Assembly: GCA_007859745.1 (NCBI GenBank)
Contig: SMLU01000004.1
Location: 62,001-126,000 of the forward strand
Source: Phycisphaerae bacterium RAS1
GTDB lineage: Bacteria > Planctomycetota > Phycisphaerae > UBA1845 > Fen-1342
Direction of reading: 5' to 3'
DNA: 64,000 bases
A program made the position numbers and the translations under genes. Below are positions 8,908 to 17,460 of the stretch, one piece after another (the first letter of the stretch is position 1; every line of letters begins with the position of its first letter). The notes beneath the pieces were generated by a model. That model ran no database searches and was not told the origin of the DNA. It saw only the letters and a program-made list of their open reading frames with translations.

Positions 8908-10151
8908 CCACCCCCGCGTTTGCCGCGTCCGCCGCCGGTCGGGCGGTTTCCCCGCCCGCCGCCGGGAGTGCTGCCGGTGTTTCCGCTGCCGCCACGGCCG
9001 CCGCCGCCCACTCTGCGCCCGCCGCCCGTGCCCTCGCCGCCGGGCCGCCCGCCGCCGGGACGGCCGCCGGCACCGGGGCCGCCGGAAGGCGGAAAGTTGC
9101 CGCCGGCGTTTAACTCGTCGCGCAGGCGCATCAGGTCTTCGATCGACATGGGCTGATCTTGTCCGGTGCCGCCGCGCGCCCGTCCGCCGCCGTCGCCGCG
9201 CCCGTCTCGGCCGCGGGGTCCGTCGCCTGAGCCGTTATCCGGCCCGCGGTCGTCGGCCTCCTTGCCGTCGCGGCCCGGCGCGCTGGGCCGCAATCCGCGC
9301 GGCGGCGGCTGGGGCGACGCTCCGGGGCGAACCGCGCCGGGCGCACCGCCGGCGGGCGCGTCGGATCCACCAAGCTGATCCCGCAGGCGAATCAGGTCGT
9401 CAATGCTGCCCGGCTGTCCTTCCCCGCCCGGCGCGCCCGCAGCGCCGGGAACCTGCCCGTTCTGAAGCTGGTTGAGCAGCTCCATCATTTGCTCAGGCGA
9501 TTGAATCTGGCTCGGGTCGAACGGCAACTGGCCGCCGGTGTACTGCTGAATGATCGGCAGCAGCGTTTGCAGCAGTTGGAACAGCTCGATCGGATCGCGC
9601 GAGACAATGTCCTGCGGGTTCAGCGCGGTCGGGTCTATCCCCAAGAGCGGCAGCGCCTGATTCAGCGCCTCCATCTGGTCTTCGGCCAGGCCGAAATCCG
9701 TCGCCAGGTTGATCTTTCCCGGGTCGGCCTTCAGTAGCGAAACAGTTCGCACCGGCTTGGCTGCGTCAATCGAGTCGAGCCGCTCCTGGTCCTCGTTGAA
9801 GAGAATCGTCAGCGTCACCTGCCCCAGCCCGACCGTCGGCGTCGGCTCCAGATGCACGCGCCAGAAATAGCCCGGGTGAGCCTCGCCGAAATCGCCACTG
9901 TCCTCCTGATCCGTGAAGACGCGCTGAAGCAGCTCCTGGTCCATCTCGAGCAGCGACAGCATTCGGTCAGCCAGCTCCGCCCCGCGCGTCTGCTTCTCGT
10001 CGATCTGAACGAGTTGAAGCCCGTTGACGAGCTGCGAACCCAGCATTGCAATCGCCGCAACCATGATGGTGAGCGCGATCACGACTTCCAGCAGCAGTGC
10101 AGCCCGTGCACGCCCCCGGGCGGGAATCCCGACGCTGACCCGCGCGCTCAT
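8904..10151 (-). CDS. gspI: Type II secretion minor pseudopilin GspI with long glycine-rich tail
   Basis: 415 residues. Leader of 17 residues, then ALLLEVVIALTIMVAAIAML (18-37) with Glu at +5 and Ala at -1. The first 200 residues resemble a minor pseudopilin, whereas GspI proteins are usually 120-140 residues long. From about 235 the sequence becomes Gly/Arg/Pro-rich low complexity, interrupted by two near-identical helices, SIDDLIRLRDQL (249-260) and SIEDLMRLRDEL (336-347). The tail ends in repeated GGGR units. It overlaps gspH and gspJ by 4 bases on each side. The assignment to I rather than another minor pilin rests on operon order. Confidence 0.75.
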   Translation of the reverse strand: MSARVSVGIPARGRARAALLLEVVIALTIMVAAIAMLGSQLVNGLQLVQIDEKQTRGAELADRMLSLLEMDQELLQRVFTDQEDSGDFGEAHPGYFWRVHLEPTPTVGLGQVTLTILFNEDQERLDSIDAAKPVRTVSLLKADPGKINLATDFGLAEDQMEALNQALPLLGIDPTALNPQDIVSRDPIELFQLLQTLLPIIQQYTGGQLPFDPSQIQSPEQMMELLNQLQNGQVPGAAGAPGGEGQPGSIDDLIRLRDQLGGSDAPAGGAPGAVRPGASPQPPPRGLRPSAPGRDGKEADDRGPDNGSGDGPRGRDGRGDGGGRARGGTGQDQPMSIEDLMRLRDELNAGGNFPPSGGPGAGGRPGGGRPGGEGTGGGRRVGGGGRGGSGNTGSTPGGGRGNRPTGGGRGKRGGG

Positions 10152-10852
10152 GATGGCGCTCCCTTCAAGTTCTCATCCTCGATCAGCGGCGGCGGCGAAA
10201 GCCGGTCACCGCTGATCGCCTGGGCGTCCACCACGTCCACCCGTCCCAGCCTTCCGTCCAGCGTCATCTGAATTCCCGCACCGCGCTTGTCGCGAATGAT
10301 CCAGCGGGCCGAAGTCGAGGAGCCGTCCGGCTCGAACTCGAGCGCAAACTCGGCCTCCAATTCCGTGACGGACGTCAATTCGAGGTCGTCGAACTCGGTG
10401 AACTCGATCTCGTCGTCTTCAACCAGAATCGGCGGCGGCCCGTCGGGCAGCGGCAGCAGTTGATCGACCCAGATGTCGTCCAGCAGGATCGCCAGGCGCG
10501 CCCAATCGGACGGAATCGCCTCATATTCCTGCGGCTTCGTGATCGGATCCACCTGCCGCTCGACGCGAATCCGCCCATCCTGCCGGATCGTCATCCGGTA
10601 GCGTCGCCCGTCGGCCATGGCCTGCGCCCGGCACATGGCGATGGTGGTCTTCACCCGCCGGCCGGATTCCACCAAATCCTCGGCGTGGCCGATCGACCCG
10701 AGGTTGGGAAAGACGAGGATCGAAAGCAGCCCCAGCAAAGCGACGACGAGCAGGAGCTCCATCAGCGTGAAGGCCCGGCGTGAGAAGTGCGCAGGGTGGG
10801 CACTGCCCACCATTCGCCAGTCGGAAGCCGATTCACGCTGATTCATCATCAT
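10148..10852 (-). CDS. gspH: Type II secretion minor pseudopilin GspH
   Basis: 234 residues. The prepilin motif SRRA-FTLMELLLVVALLGLL starts at residue 24, with Ala at -1 and Glu at +5. The 27-residue leader includes VGSAHP, which is translated from a palindrome (10795-10811) that recurs in the gap just upstream (10871-10887). A GspH-like body follows (GRRVKTTIAMCRAQAMADGR), then an acidic stretch near the middle. GspH is a low-abundance pseudopilin of the tip complex. It lies between gspG and gspI. Confidence 0.85.
   Translation of the reverse strand: MMMNQRESASDWRMVGSAHPAHFSRRAFTLMELLLVVALLGLLSILVFPNLGSIGHAEDLVESGRRVKTTIAMCRAQAMADGRRYRMTIRQDGRIRVERQVDPITKPQEYEAIPSDWARLAILLDDIWVDQLLPLPDGPPPILVEDDEIEFTEFDDLELTSVTELEAEFALEFEPDGSSTSARWIIRDKRGAGIQMTLDGRLGRVDVVDAQAISGDRLSPPPLIEDENLKGAPS
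10795..10811. repeat. GGTGGGCA palindrome inside the gspH leader
   Basis: A perfect 17-base palindrome GGTGGGCACTGCCCACC within the leader codons of gspH. A near copy with one changed centre base lies at 10871-10887 in the gspG-gspH gap. Confidence 0.8.
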
Positions 10853-10870
10853 CCATCATCGGCGTCAACT

Positions 10871-10887
10871 GGTGGGCAATGCCCACC
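10871..10887. repeat. GGTGGGCA palindrome in the gspG-gspH gap
   Basis: GGTGGGCAATGCCCACC, a 7-bp stem with a 3-base loop, in the 50-base gap between gspG and gspH. It is the partner of the copy inside gspH. Confidence 0.8.
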
Positions 10888-10902
10888 CTATGGTCTTTCA
10901 GC

Positions 10903-11355
10903 CTAGCTCGTCGTCCAGTTGCACAGCCCCTTGTCATCCTCGTCGCCGAAGTTGCCGTTGTTGCCGGGGCTGGAAAGGTCGAACGAGTCGCGGTTGTACT
11001 GGCCGGGGCATTCGTACTTGTAGTCATGCTGCCAGGGGTCTTTCACCTGATCGACGGTCAGGTACGGTCCGCCCCAGCGCGCCGCGAGCCGCTCGTCCGA
11101 CGGCTTATTGAGCAGGATCGCCAGTCCCTCTTCGCTGGTCGGATAGCGGCCGACCTGCGCTTTGAACAGCTCCAGCTTCTGCGCGATGGTTTTGATCGCC
11201 GCTTTGGTCAGGTCCTTCTTGACCACCTCGGTCTGCCCGCCGAACTGCCCGGCGACAATGGCGATCAGCACGCCCAGAATCGCCACCACCATGATGATTT
11301 CGAGCAGCGTAAAACCGCGCCGCCCGGCGTGCCTGCGTCTCACGATTCGTTTCAT
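10903..11355 (-). CDS. gspG: Type II secretion major pseudopilin GspG
   Basis: 150 residues from the ATG at 11353-11355, which has GGAAG upstream and gives a short basic leader. The cleavage site is canonical: GRRG-FTLLEIIMVVAILGVL with Gly at -1 (residue 14) and Glu at +5. The C-terminal half has the GspG hallmarks GRYPTSEEGLAILL, WGGPYL and DPWQHDYKYECPGQYN, ending in the calcium-binding-type loop with DEDDKG. GspG is the main subunit of the pseudopilus. It is the only pseudopilin in this operon without a repeat-laden leader or long tail, apart from gspI's normal leader. Confidence 0.95.
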   Translation of the reverse strand: MKRIVRRRHAGRRGFTLLEIIMVVAILGVLIAIVAGQFGGQTEVVKKDLTKAAIKTIAQKLELFKAQVGRYPTSEEGLAILLNKPSDERLAARWGGPYLTVDQVKDPWQHDYKYECPGQYNRDSFDLSSPGNNGNFGDEDDKGLCNWTTS

Positions 11356-11456
11356 GTCTGTCTTCCTTTCACACGAGTAGCGCGACTTTCCGGCCACGTC
11401 CATTCCGCTATCGCATCCGTCGCACCGCGCGACGGCCTGTTTCCACCACTGCCCTT

Positions 11457-11510
11457 CCACTGGCGGCTTGTCCGCCAGTGCCGCACGGGCGGCGAGCCGC
11501 CCGTGGCACC
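11457..11510. repeat. Two adjacent hairpin repeats between gspF and gspG
   Basis: CCACTGGCGGCTTGTCCGCC followed by a GCACGGGCGG/CCGCCCGTGG hairpin. Both units have relatives inside the gspJ coding region (8731-8812). They lie in the 177-base gap between gspF and gspG. Confidence 0.8.
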
Positions 11511-11532
11511 CTCTTTGGTGCCTCTGTCCCTG

Positions 11533-12738
11533 TTACTTCAAACCCGTGCTGGCCAGCTTCAGAATCGGCAGCAGCAGCGACACGGCGATGAACATCACCA
11601 CCGCGCCCATCACCATCAGCATCAGCGGCTCGATCAGCCGCACCAGCAGATCGATCTGGTGCGCCGTCCGCTCTTCCTGCGTGTTCGCGACTTCGATCAG
11701 CACCTTTTCCAGAGTATTGCTCTCCTCGGCGACCGCGATCATATCCACGATCGCCGGCGGAAAAAACTTGCTCTTGCTCAGCGGGCCGACCAGCGACTCG
11801 CCGCCGCTGACGTTCTCAGCCGCCTCCTCGATCGTAGCCGTCAGCAGCGGATTGCCGGTCGAATCCTTCGAAATCCGCAGCGCCTGAAGGATGGGAATGC
11901 CGTTGGCCAGCATCGTGCCGAAAATCCGGCAGAAGCGGCAAAGCGAAACGCGCGTATAGATGTTCCCCAGCCCCGGAAAGGTCAGTTGCAGCCGGGCCTT
12001 GAACAGTTTTCCGCCCGCCGTTTGCAGATACGCCGTGACGGCGACCAGGAGCACCACCAGCACGCCGACGACTTCGAGAGCGTGGTTCTTCAGCAGGTCA
12101 TTCACGCCGAAGACCAGTTGCGTGGTCCAGCCGAGCTCCTGCTTGTCCAGAAACTTCCGAATCTTCGGGACCACGTAGAGCAGGATCACCAGTACCGCGC
12201 CCAGCCCGCCCATCGCGAGCACCGCGGGGTAAATCAGGGCGCCGATGAACTTGTTACGGAGCTGATCCTGGCGCGCGACGAACTCCGAGAGCCGCGTCAG
12301 CACGTCTTCCAGAAAACCGCCCTTTTCGCCGGCCCGGACCATCGAGCAGTGCAATTCCGGGAAGCCCTCCGGATGTTTGGCCATCGCGTCGGCCAGCGCG
12401 TCGCCGCCGGCGACGTGGTCGTGCACCTCGCGCAGCACGCGCGTCAGTGCGGGCGATGACGATTGTTTCGAAAGTACGTTGAGCGCCCGCAGGATTGGCA
12501 CTCCCGCCCGCAGCAAATCCGCGAGCTGCTCGTACAGCAGTCCGACCTTCGACAGGCTCAGCCGGCGAGCTCTGCCCGTGAAGAACGACGTCTTATGCGC
12601 CGCCAGCTCGCTCAACTCGACCGGCACCAGCGAGCGTTCGTCGAGCATCCGTGCCGCCGCCAGCGTCGTGTCGGCGATCAGCGTGCCGCGAATCTCCGCG
12701 CCGGAGTTGTTGCGCGCCCTGTACGTGAACGTCGCCAT
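11533..12738 (-). CDS. gspF: Type II secretion inner-membrane platform protein GspF
   Basis: 401 residues from the ATG at 12736-12738 (GAGGA upstream; MATFTYRARNNSG is a typical GspF opening). Two T2SSF domains are visible, each with the LLRAGVPILRAL / MLANGIPILQALR motif, and three hydrophobic stretches including a C-terminal one (LMLMVMGAVVMFIAVSLLLP). GspF is the polytopic protein at the base of the pseudopilus that works with GspE. It is the first gene of this operon in the window, facing away from the helicase gene; gspD and gspE must be elsewhere. Confidence 0.95.
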   Translation of the reverse strand: MATFTYRARNNSGAEIRGTLIADTTLAAARMLDERSLVPVELSELAAHKTSFFTGRARRLSLSKVGLLYEQLADLLRAGVPILRALNVLSKQSSSPALTRVLREVHDHVAGGDALADAMAKHPEGFPELHCSMVRAGEKGGFLEDVLTRLSEFVARQDQLRNKFIGALIYPAVLAMGGLGAVLVILLYVVPKIRKFLDKQELGWTTQLVFGVNDLLKNHALEVVGVLVVLLVAVTAYLQTAGGKLFKARLQLTFPGLGNIYTRVSLCRFCRIFGTMLANGIPILQALRISKDSTGNPLLTATIEEAAENVSGGESLVGPLSKSKFFPPAIVDMIAVAEESNTLEKVLIEVANTQEERTAHQIDLLVRLIEPLMLMVMGAVVMFIAVSLLLPILKLASTGLK

Positions 12739-12989
12739 CAAATCCTCAAGCACCAGCCGCGAAAACGCGCACGCGGGGCGCCATTCCCACGGCTTTCGCA
12801 TGGTCATGCTGACGCAACCGGCGCGAAAAACGTGCGCGCCAACCATCGCTTTATACCGGCCGGCGTCGCGTGTGGATGCAACGGCCCGCCGCCATGACCC
12901 TTGTGCAGTCCGGAAACTTAGCTAAAGTACGCATGGCTGGCAAAGGAAGTGCCCGTTCCTTATTGGACGTAGGCCGGCCGGCGAGACCA

Positions 12990-14438
12990 ATGAAACAAGT
13001 CCGAACCCCGACTCAACCGAAGAAAAAGACCCCCGACCGTCCGGCGTCGAATCCACGCCCGCCCCGTGCGTCGAAAGTGACGCCAGCGCCGCCGCCGCAG
13101 GTTCCGTCAGCGCCGCCCTCACCCGCGCCCGCTCCGGCCGGACCCGGCTTCGCCGAACTCGGCCTCAGCCCCGCCTTGCTGGGCGTGCTGAAGCGCATGG
13201 GCTTCCTGAAGCCGACCGACATTCAGCGCGAGCTGATCCCCCACGCGCTCAAACGCCGCGACTGCCTCGGCCAGGCCAAAACCGGCACCGGCAAGACCGC
13301 CGCCTTCGCGCTGCCGATGATCGAGCTGCTCCAGGAAGCGGCCGGCTTGCAGGCGCTGGTGCTCGTCCCGACCCGCGAACTAGCGGCCCAGGTCGATGAG
13401 AACGTGCAGAAATTCGCTGCCGATCATCCGCTGCGCACCGCGCTGATCCTGGGCGGCAAGGGAATGAAACAGCAGATCAGCGCCCTGCGCCGCGGCGTCG
13501 AGATCGTCATCGGCACGCCTGGCCGCGTGCTCGATCTGATGGGCCGAAAAGAGCTCGACCTCTCGAAGATCCGCCTGGCCGTGCTCGACGAAGTCGATCG
13601 GATGCTCGACATCGGCTTCCGCGACGACATCCGCCGCATATTGCGGACCATCAAGCACGCGCATCAAACCATCTTCGTCTCGGCCACGCTCGATGATGAG
13701 ATTCGCACTCTCGCCAGGACGTTCATGCATGAGCCGGTCGAGGTGAACGTCTCATCCGACAAGCTCACGGTCGAGAGCGTTGTTCAGACGTACGCGCCGG
13801 TCGAACAGAATCAGAAGTTCGACGCGCTGGTCGGCTTCCTGAAGCATGAAAACCCGACCCTCGCCATCGTCTTCACCCGCACCAAGCACACCGCGCGGCG
13901 CGTCGCGGATCGGCTGCGGCGCTTGCACTTCAAGTGCATGGAAATCCACGGCGACCTGATGCAGTCGAAGCGCGAGAAGGTGCTGGCCAGCTTCCGCAAG
14001 CAGCACATCAACGTGCTGGTGGCGACCGATCTTGCGTCGCGCGGCCTGGACGTCATGGAAATCTCGCACATCCTCAACTACGACATCCCCGAGGACACGG
14101 CCTCCTACGTGCATCGCGTCGGCCGCACCGCCCGAATGGGCAACGTCGGCTACGCGGTCACCTTTGTCACCAGCGAGCAGGGCGAGCTGCTCACCGATGT
14201 CGAGAAGCTGATCAACAAGGAGCTGCCGCGCATGGACGCGCCTTGGGTTCCGGCGGGTCCGCCCGTGTTGAAGCCTCCGCCGCTCAGCCAGGACGCCGAG
14301 GGGAACGAACGATCGGGCGGGCCGGCGCGTCTGACCGAGGCGGCCCACCGCTGCAACGTGCTCGATTCGCTGGGAATCAAGCCGGTGGCGCGCACACTCG
14401 GCAGCCGTTTTCGAACCGCGCGAAAATTCCGCCGCTAG
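12990..14438 (+). CDS. DEAD-box RNA helicase (RhlE-like)
   Basis: 482 residues from the ATG at 12990; in-frame ATGs at 12933 and earlier are possible but lack a better ribosome site. A basic, proline-rich N-terminus of about 45 residues precedes the core. Motifs: Q-motif region FAELGLSPALL, Walker A AKTGTGKT (96-103), PTRELAAQV, GTPGRVLDL, motif II DEVD at 200-203 instead of DEAD, SAT, ATDLASRGLD, and HRVGRTARMG. It unwinds short RNA duplexes, probably in ribosome assembly or decay. It is divergent from gspF, sharing a gap of about 250 bases. Confidence 0.9.
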   Translation: MKQVRTPTQPKKKTPDRPASNPRPPRASKVTPAPPPQVPSAPPSPAPAPAGPGFAELGLSPALLGVLKRMGFLKPTDIQRELIPHALKRRDCLGQAKTGTGKTAAFALPMIELLQEAAGLQALVLVPTRELAAQVDENVQKFAADHPLRTALILGGKGMKQQISALRRGVEIVIGTPGRVLDLMGRKELDLSKIRLAVLDEVDRMLDIGFRDDIRRILRTIKHAHQTIFVSATLDDEIRTLARTFMHEPVEVNVSSDKLTVESVVQTYAPVEQNQKFDALVGFLKHENPTLAIVFTRTKHTARRVADRLRRLHFKCMEIHGDLMQSKREKVLASFRKQHINVLVATDLASRGLDVMEISHILNYDIPEDTASYVHRVGRTARMGNVGYAVTFVTSEQGELLTDVEKLINKELPRMDAPWVPAGPPVLKPPPLSQDAEGNERSGGPARLTEAAHRCNVLDSLGIKPVARTLGSRFRTARKFRR

Positions 14439-14465
14439 CAACGTGCCTCTGAGCTTGTGGGCGTT

Positions 14466-14524
14466 GGGGTGGGACGGGCGTCTGGGGTGTGAAGATTTGG
14501 GTGGGACGGGCGTCTCGCCCGCTC
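14466..14524. repeat. Family C repeat between helicase and tadA
   Basis: Two direct units of GGGTGGGACGGGCGTCT, the second continuing into the self-complementary CTCGCCCG half. They fill the gap between convergent genes. Confidence 0.8.
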
Positions 14525-14530
14525 GTAATG

Positions 14531-15016
14531 TCACTTCTCCCCTTCCGCCCGCCGCTGCCTGAAGAACGCCCGCAGCAACTCGCCGCATGGTTCCGCCAGC
14601 ACGCCACCGACTGTCTCGACCCGGTGGTTCAGGCGCTCGTCGCGCGTGATCTCAAACAGCGACCCGCACGCGCCGGCCTTCGGATCGCCGGCGCCGAAAA
14701 CCAGCCGCGGCAGACGCCCCAGCACCAGGGCCCCCGCGCACATCACGCACGGCTCCAGCGTGACGTAGAGCGTGCAGCGCTCCAGCCGCCAGTGGCCCAC
14801 GTGCGCCGCCGCCGCCGTCAGCGCCAGCATTTCGGCGTGCGCCGTCGGGTCCTGCAACAGCTCACGCTGGTTGAAACCGCGGCCGATGATTTGCCCGTCC
14901 CGTTCGACGACCGCCCCGACCGGAACGTCGGCGGAAGCCAGCGCCTTGCGCGCTTCCTCGATCGCCTGCGTCATCCAGCGCCGGTCGATTTCGTCTTGTG
15001 TGCTGCGCGGCGTCAT
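14531..15016 (-). CDS. tadA: tRNA-specific adenosine deaminase TadA
   Basis: 161 residues, the usual length. Zinc and catalytic motifs are complete: HAEMLAL (His and proton-shuttle Glu) and PCVMCAG (two Cys ligands), plus GAVVERDGQIIGRGFN before them. The enzyme converts adenosine 34 to inosine in tRNA-Arg(ACG). The stop is 14 bases from the family C repeat, and the upstream DUF2961 gene ends 7 bases before its start, so the two may be co-transcribed. Confidence 0.95.
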   Translation of the reverse strand: MTPRSTQDEIDRRWMTQAIEEARKALASADVPVGAVVERDGQIIGRGFNQRELLQDPTAHAEMLALTAAAAHVGHWRLERCTLYVTLEPCVMCAGALVLGRLPRLVFGAGDPKAGACGSLFEITRDERLNHRVETVGGVLAEPCGELLRAFFRQRRAEGEK

Positions 15017-15022
15017 GAGGGG

Positions 15023-17056
15023 CTATTTCGGCTCGAGAATCCAGCAGTCCAGAAGCACCAGCGCGTCGCTCTGAACTCCCAGCTCATTCAGGCCTTCCTT
15101 GAGCGTCAAGATTCCGATGTCGTATACGCCGTCTGAAGTCCGCTCGTAGACGGCCCTGCCGATCACGTCGCCCGCCGCGCTTGAGACTTCGATCGTCCCG
15201 AATGGCCGCCGCGGGCGGACGCGCAGCTTCACCCGATGCTCTCCGGCGCGTTTCGCGGGAACCGTCACGGTCACCTTCACGTTTTCCTTGAGCGCGACGG
15301 CCCCACCGCCGGACAGCTCCATGTCCGGCACGTTCTTCTGGCTTAGAATCGCCCCCCAGTCCTCGCCGCTGACTCGGCCTTCAATTTCGACGGCGTTCGG
15401 AATGCGCAGCGGCCAAACCGCCAGGTCCTCGCCGCGCAGCGCCTTGGGCGTAGCCCCCTCCGGCTCACCATACCAGTAGACGACGGCCGAGTAGAACACA
15501 TCCTGCCGCCCGCCATCCTGCCGATTGCCGAAGCTGAGCCGCAGCGATTTCTGAAACGGGATGTCATCGCCGATGTGCCAGCGGAAGGCTCCCTGCTTGC
15601 CGTAGGCCCCGTGCCGCGTGACGCCGGCCAGGGCCCCGCTCCACGCGCGCAGCGGGGCCGCGTCGCCGAAGTAGGCCGCGATGTCCGATCCCAGCCGCAG
15701 CGGCGCGCCGCGATCCGCCGTCGCCAGCACGGCGCCCGCGCCCCACCATGCCTCGCGCGGGCAATCCACGCCCAGCGTGCAGCCCACGAGCCGGCCGCGC
15801 CCGGATGTCTCGATCGCCGTAAACTCCGCCGAGTTGCACGGATCCTCGCGGCGGAATCCGGCCCGGAAGCGCAGCGCGCCTTCGGGCGGCGCCGCGCGGT
15901 CGACGCGCAAGTACACCATCAGTCCGATGCTCTCGTCGCCGCCATTGTGTATTTCAAGCGCGGCCCCCTTGCTGAATGGAATCGGGTAGTAGCAGTACAG
16001 GTAATAGTCTTGCCCAATGCGCCGCTCCGGCAACGGTACATTCAGGTACCGCTGTGTTCCCATCGGCAGACTGTTGTACGGAGCGTAGTCAAACGCTGCC
16101 CCGAAGAAATCTATCAATGGACACTCTACATCCGCGCGGCTGCGGCCGTCCGAGTGAATGCGAATCGTACAGCGATGCAGCGCGTAGAGCGCCCGGGGAT
16201 TGCTGCGGTCGGTCAGCGCCACGTACAGCGCCCGCACCACGCCGGCCTTCTCCAGCGTCTCCCCCATCGACTCCCCCGCCCCAACGCTCTTCTGCGACGC
16301 GACCGCGTACGTGCGCCGGTTTCGCAGCACATGGTCCTCAACCGGACTTTGCAACAGATCCGCCGCGTCGGCCGGCATGCTCGTGGGCTGCGACTCCTCC
16401 AGCAGCCTGCCGATTTCGCGCCGCGCCGCCTCCGCCTCCTCGCTGAGCGGCCGCCGGAACGGCTCCACCGCCGTACCCGGAGCAAACTGCACCGCGCCGA
16501 CGCTGTACGCGCCCTTCAGACGTCGAAACGAAACCTCGCAGCTCTTCGAGAAACCCAGCGGAAAGCGGCACCACGCGCCCCCGCCCGGCGACGCAACGCA
16601 GAACGGCGGCGCCAGCGGCGCCAGCGAGCCGTCGACCAGCCGCCCTGCCGGACCTTCCACAACGGTCGCGCCATCGATGGCGATGCGAATCTCCGCCGAA
16701 GCGCTGTCGGCAACCCAAAGATGCGTCATCGCGCCCGGCCCATCGATTCGTGCGGCGATCGTCCAGCCGTCCCCCGCCGACCCGGACGCCGCCGCGCCGT
16801 CGCCGCCGAAGACCCGCGCCTGCTCGCCGACGGGCGGGGGCGTCATCAGCCGGTCGAAGTCGGCGATCCGGCGCAGCAGCGCAGCCTGCGAAATCGCGTC
16901 GGCGGCTGCGATGTGAGCGTCCAAAGCGCCAATCGCCGCAGCGGCGATCATCCCGATGAAACATCGACAAAGCCGGCGGCGCGGCGTCGTCGTACCGGCA
17001 GGAGATCGGGCCGTTTCAGGCAGCATTGCTCGGGCGCGGAACGCTTGCGTTCGCAT
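15023..17056 (-). CDS. Secreted DUF2961 (GH172-type) glycoside hydrolase-like protein
   Basis: 677 residues. A basic N-terminus is followed by a hydrophobic signal segment (about 34-53, FIGMIAAAAIGALDAHIAAA). DUF2961 features are visible: IDGPGAMTHLWV early, a DFFGAAFDYAPYNSLPMG block, LYCYYPIPFSKGA, and a closing carbohydrate-module-like beta domain. The family includes GH172 enzymes acting on difructose anhydrides and related fructans or arabinans, so an extracytoplasmic sugar hydrolase is likely; the substrate is inference. The start could be internal, at a later ATG nearer the signal peptide. Confidence 0.7.
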   Translation of the reverse strand: MRTQAFRARAMLPETARSPAGTTTPRRRLCRCFIGMIAAAAIGALDAHIAAADAISQAALLRRIADFDRLMTPPPVGEQARVFGGDGAAASGSAGDGWTIAARIDGPGAMTHLWVADSASAEIRIAIDGATVVEGPAGRLVDGSLAPLAPPFCVASPGGGAWCRFPLGFSKSCEVSFRRLKGAYSVGAVQFAPGTAVEPFRRPLSEEAEAARREIGRLLEESQPTSMPADAADLLQSPVEDHVLRNRRTYAVASQKSVGAGESMGETLEKAGVVRALYVALTDRSNPRALYALHRCTIRIHSDGRSRADVECPLIDFFGAAFDYAPYNSLPMGTQRYLNVPLPERRIGQDYYLYCYYPIPFSKGAALEIHNGGDESIGLMVYLRVDRAAPPEGALRFRAGFRREDPCNSAEFTAIETSGRGRLVGCTLGVDCPREAWWGAGAVLATADRGAPLRLGSDIAAYFGDAAPLRAWSGALAGVTRHGAYGKQGAFRWHIGDDIPFQKSLRLSFGNRQDGGRQDVFYSAVVYWYGEPEGATPKALRGEDLAVWPLRIPNAVEIEGRVSGEDWGAILSQKNVPDMELSGGGAVALKENVKVTVTVPAKRAGEHRVKLRVRPRRPFGTIEVSSAAGDVIGRAVYERTSDGVYDIGILTLKEGLNELGVQSDALVLLDCWILEPK

Positions 17057-17460
17057 GGGAATCTCCGCAGCGACATCGTCGCTCAGGCGGTCGGCCGCGC
17101 AGTTCTAAACGCCAGCGCTGGCGGCGTCCAGCGTGGTTGGCTCGGGTAAACCGTAGCGTCGGCCCTCAGTGGCCGACGGTGTTTTCGCGGCGTTTCTCGC
17201 ATCGTCGGGCACAGAGGGCCGACGCGACGGCCTTTTTTCCGGAATCGAGGCACTGTCTGCATATGCCCGGTGAAAGAAAAAGGAGGCTTCGCGAAATCAG
17301 GTGCGACATTTTGGCCGGTTTTTTGTATAATTTTTCGCCAATTCAGTTGACTTTACCTGACGCTCAAACTATGTTTGTCAATTGACTGCGGCGCAGCATG
17401 GTTATGTTGCGTGCGCTTGTAGTCTTTATTCTAGTGCTTTGGCAGGAGGCAGGAGAGAGT
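17057..17460. other. Divergent intergenic region with family D repeats and AT-richer promoter zone
   Basis: About 400 bases between divergent genes. 17153-17230 holds family D units (CGTCGGCCCTCAGTGGCCGA type). From about 17300 the sequence turns unusually AT-rich for this genome (TTTTTTGTATAATTTTTCGC), with TATAAT at 17327-17332. That is a credible -10 element for the PEP-CTERM gene, giving a leader of about 125 bases. No gene is supported here. Confidence 0.5.
17153..17230. repeat. Family D repeat, copy 1
   Basis: A short hairpin unit CGTCGGCCCTCAGTGGCCGA is followed after about 30 bases by the reverse-type unit GTCGGGCACAGAGGGCCGAC. The same arrangement is seen at 40035-40140 and 61041-61105, with a single unit at 47869-47896. 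Confidence 0.75.
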
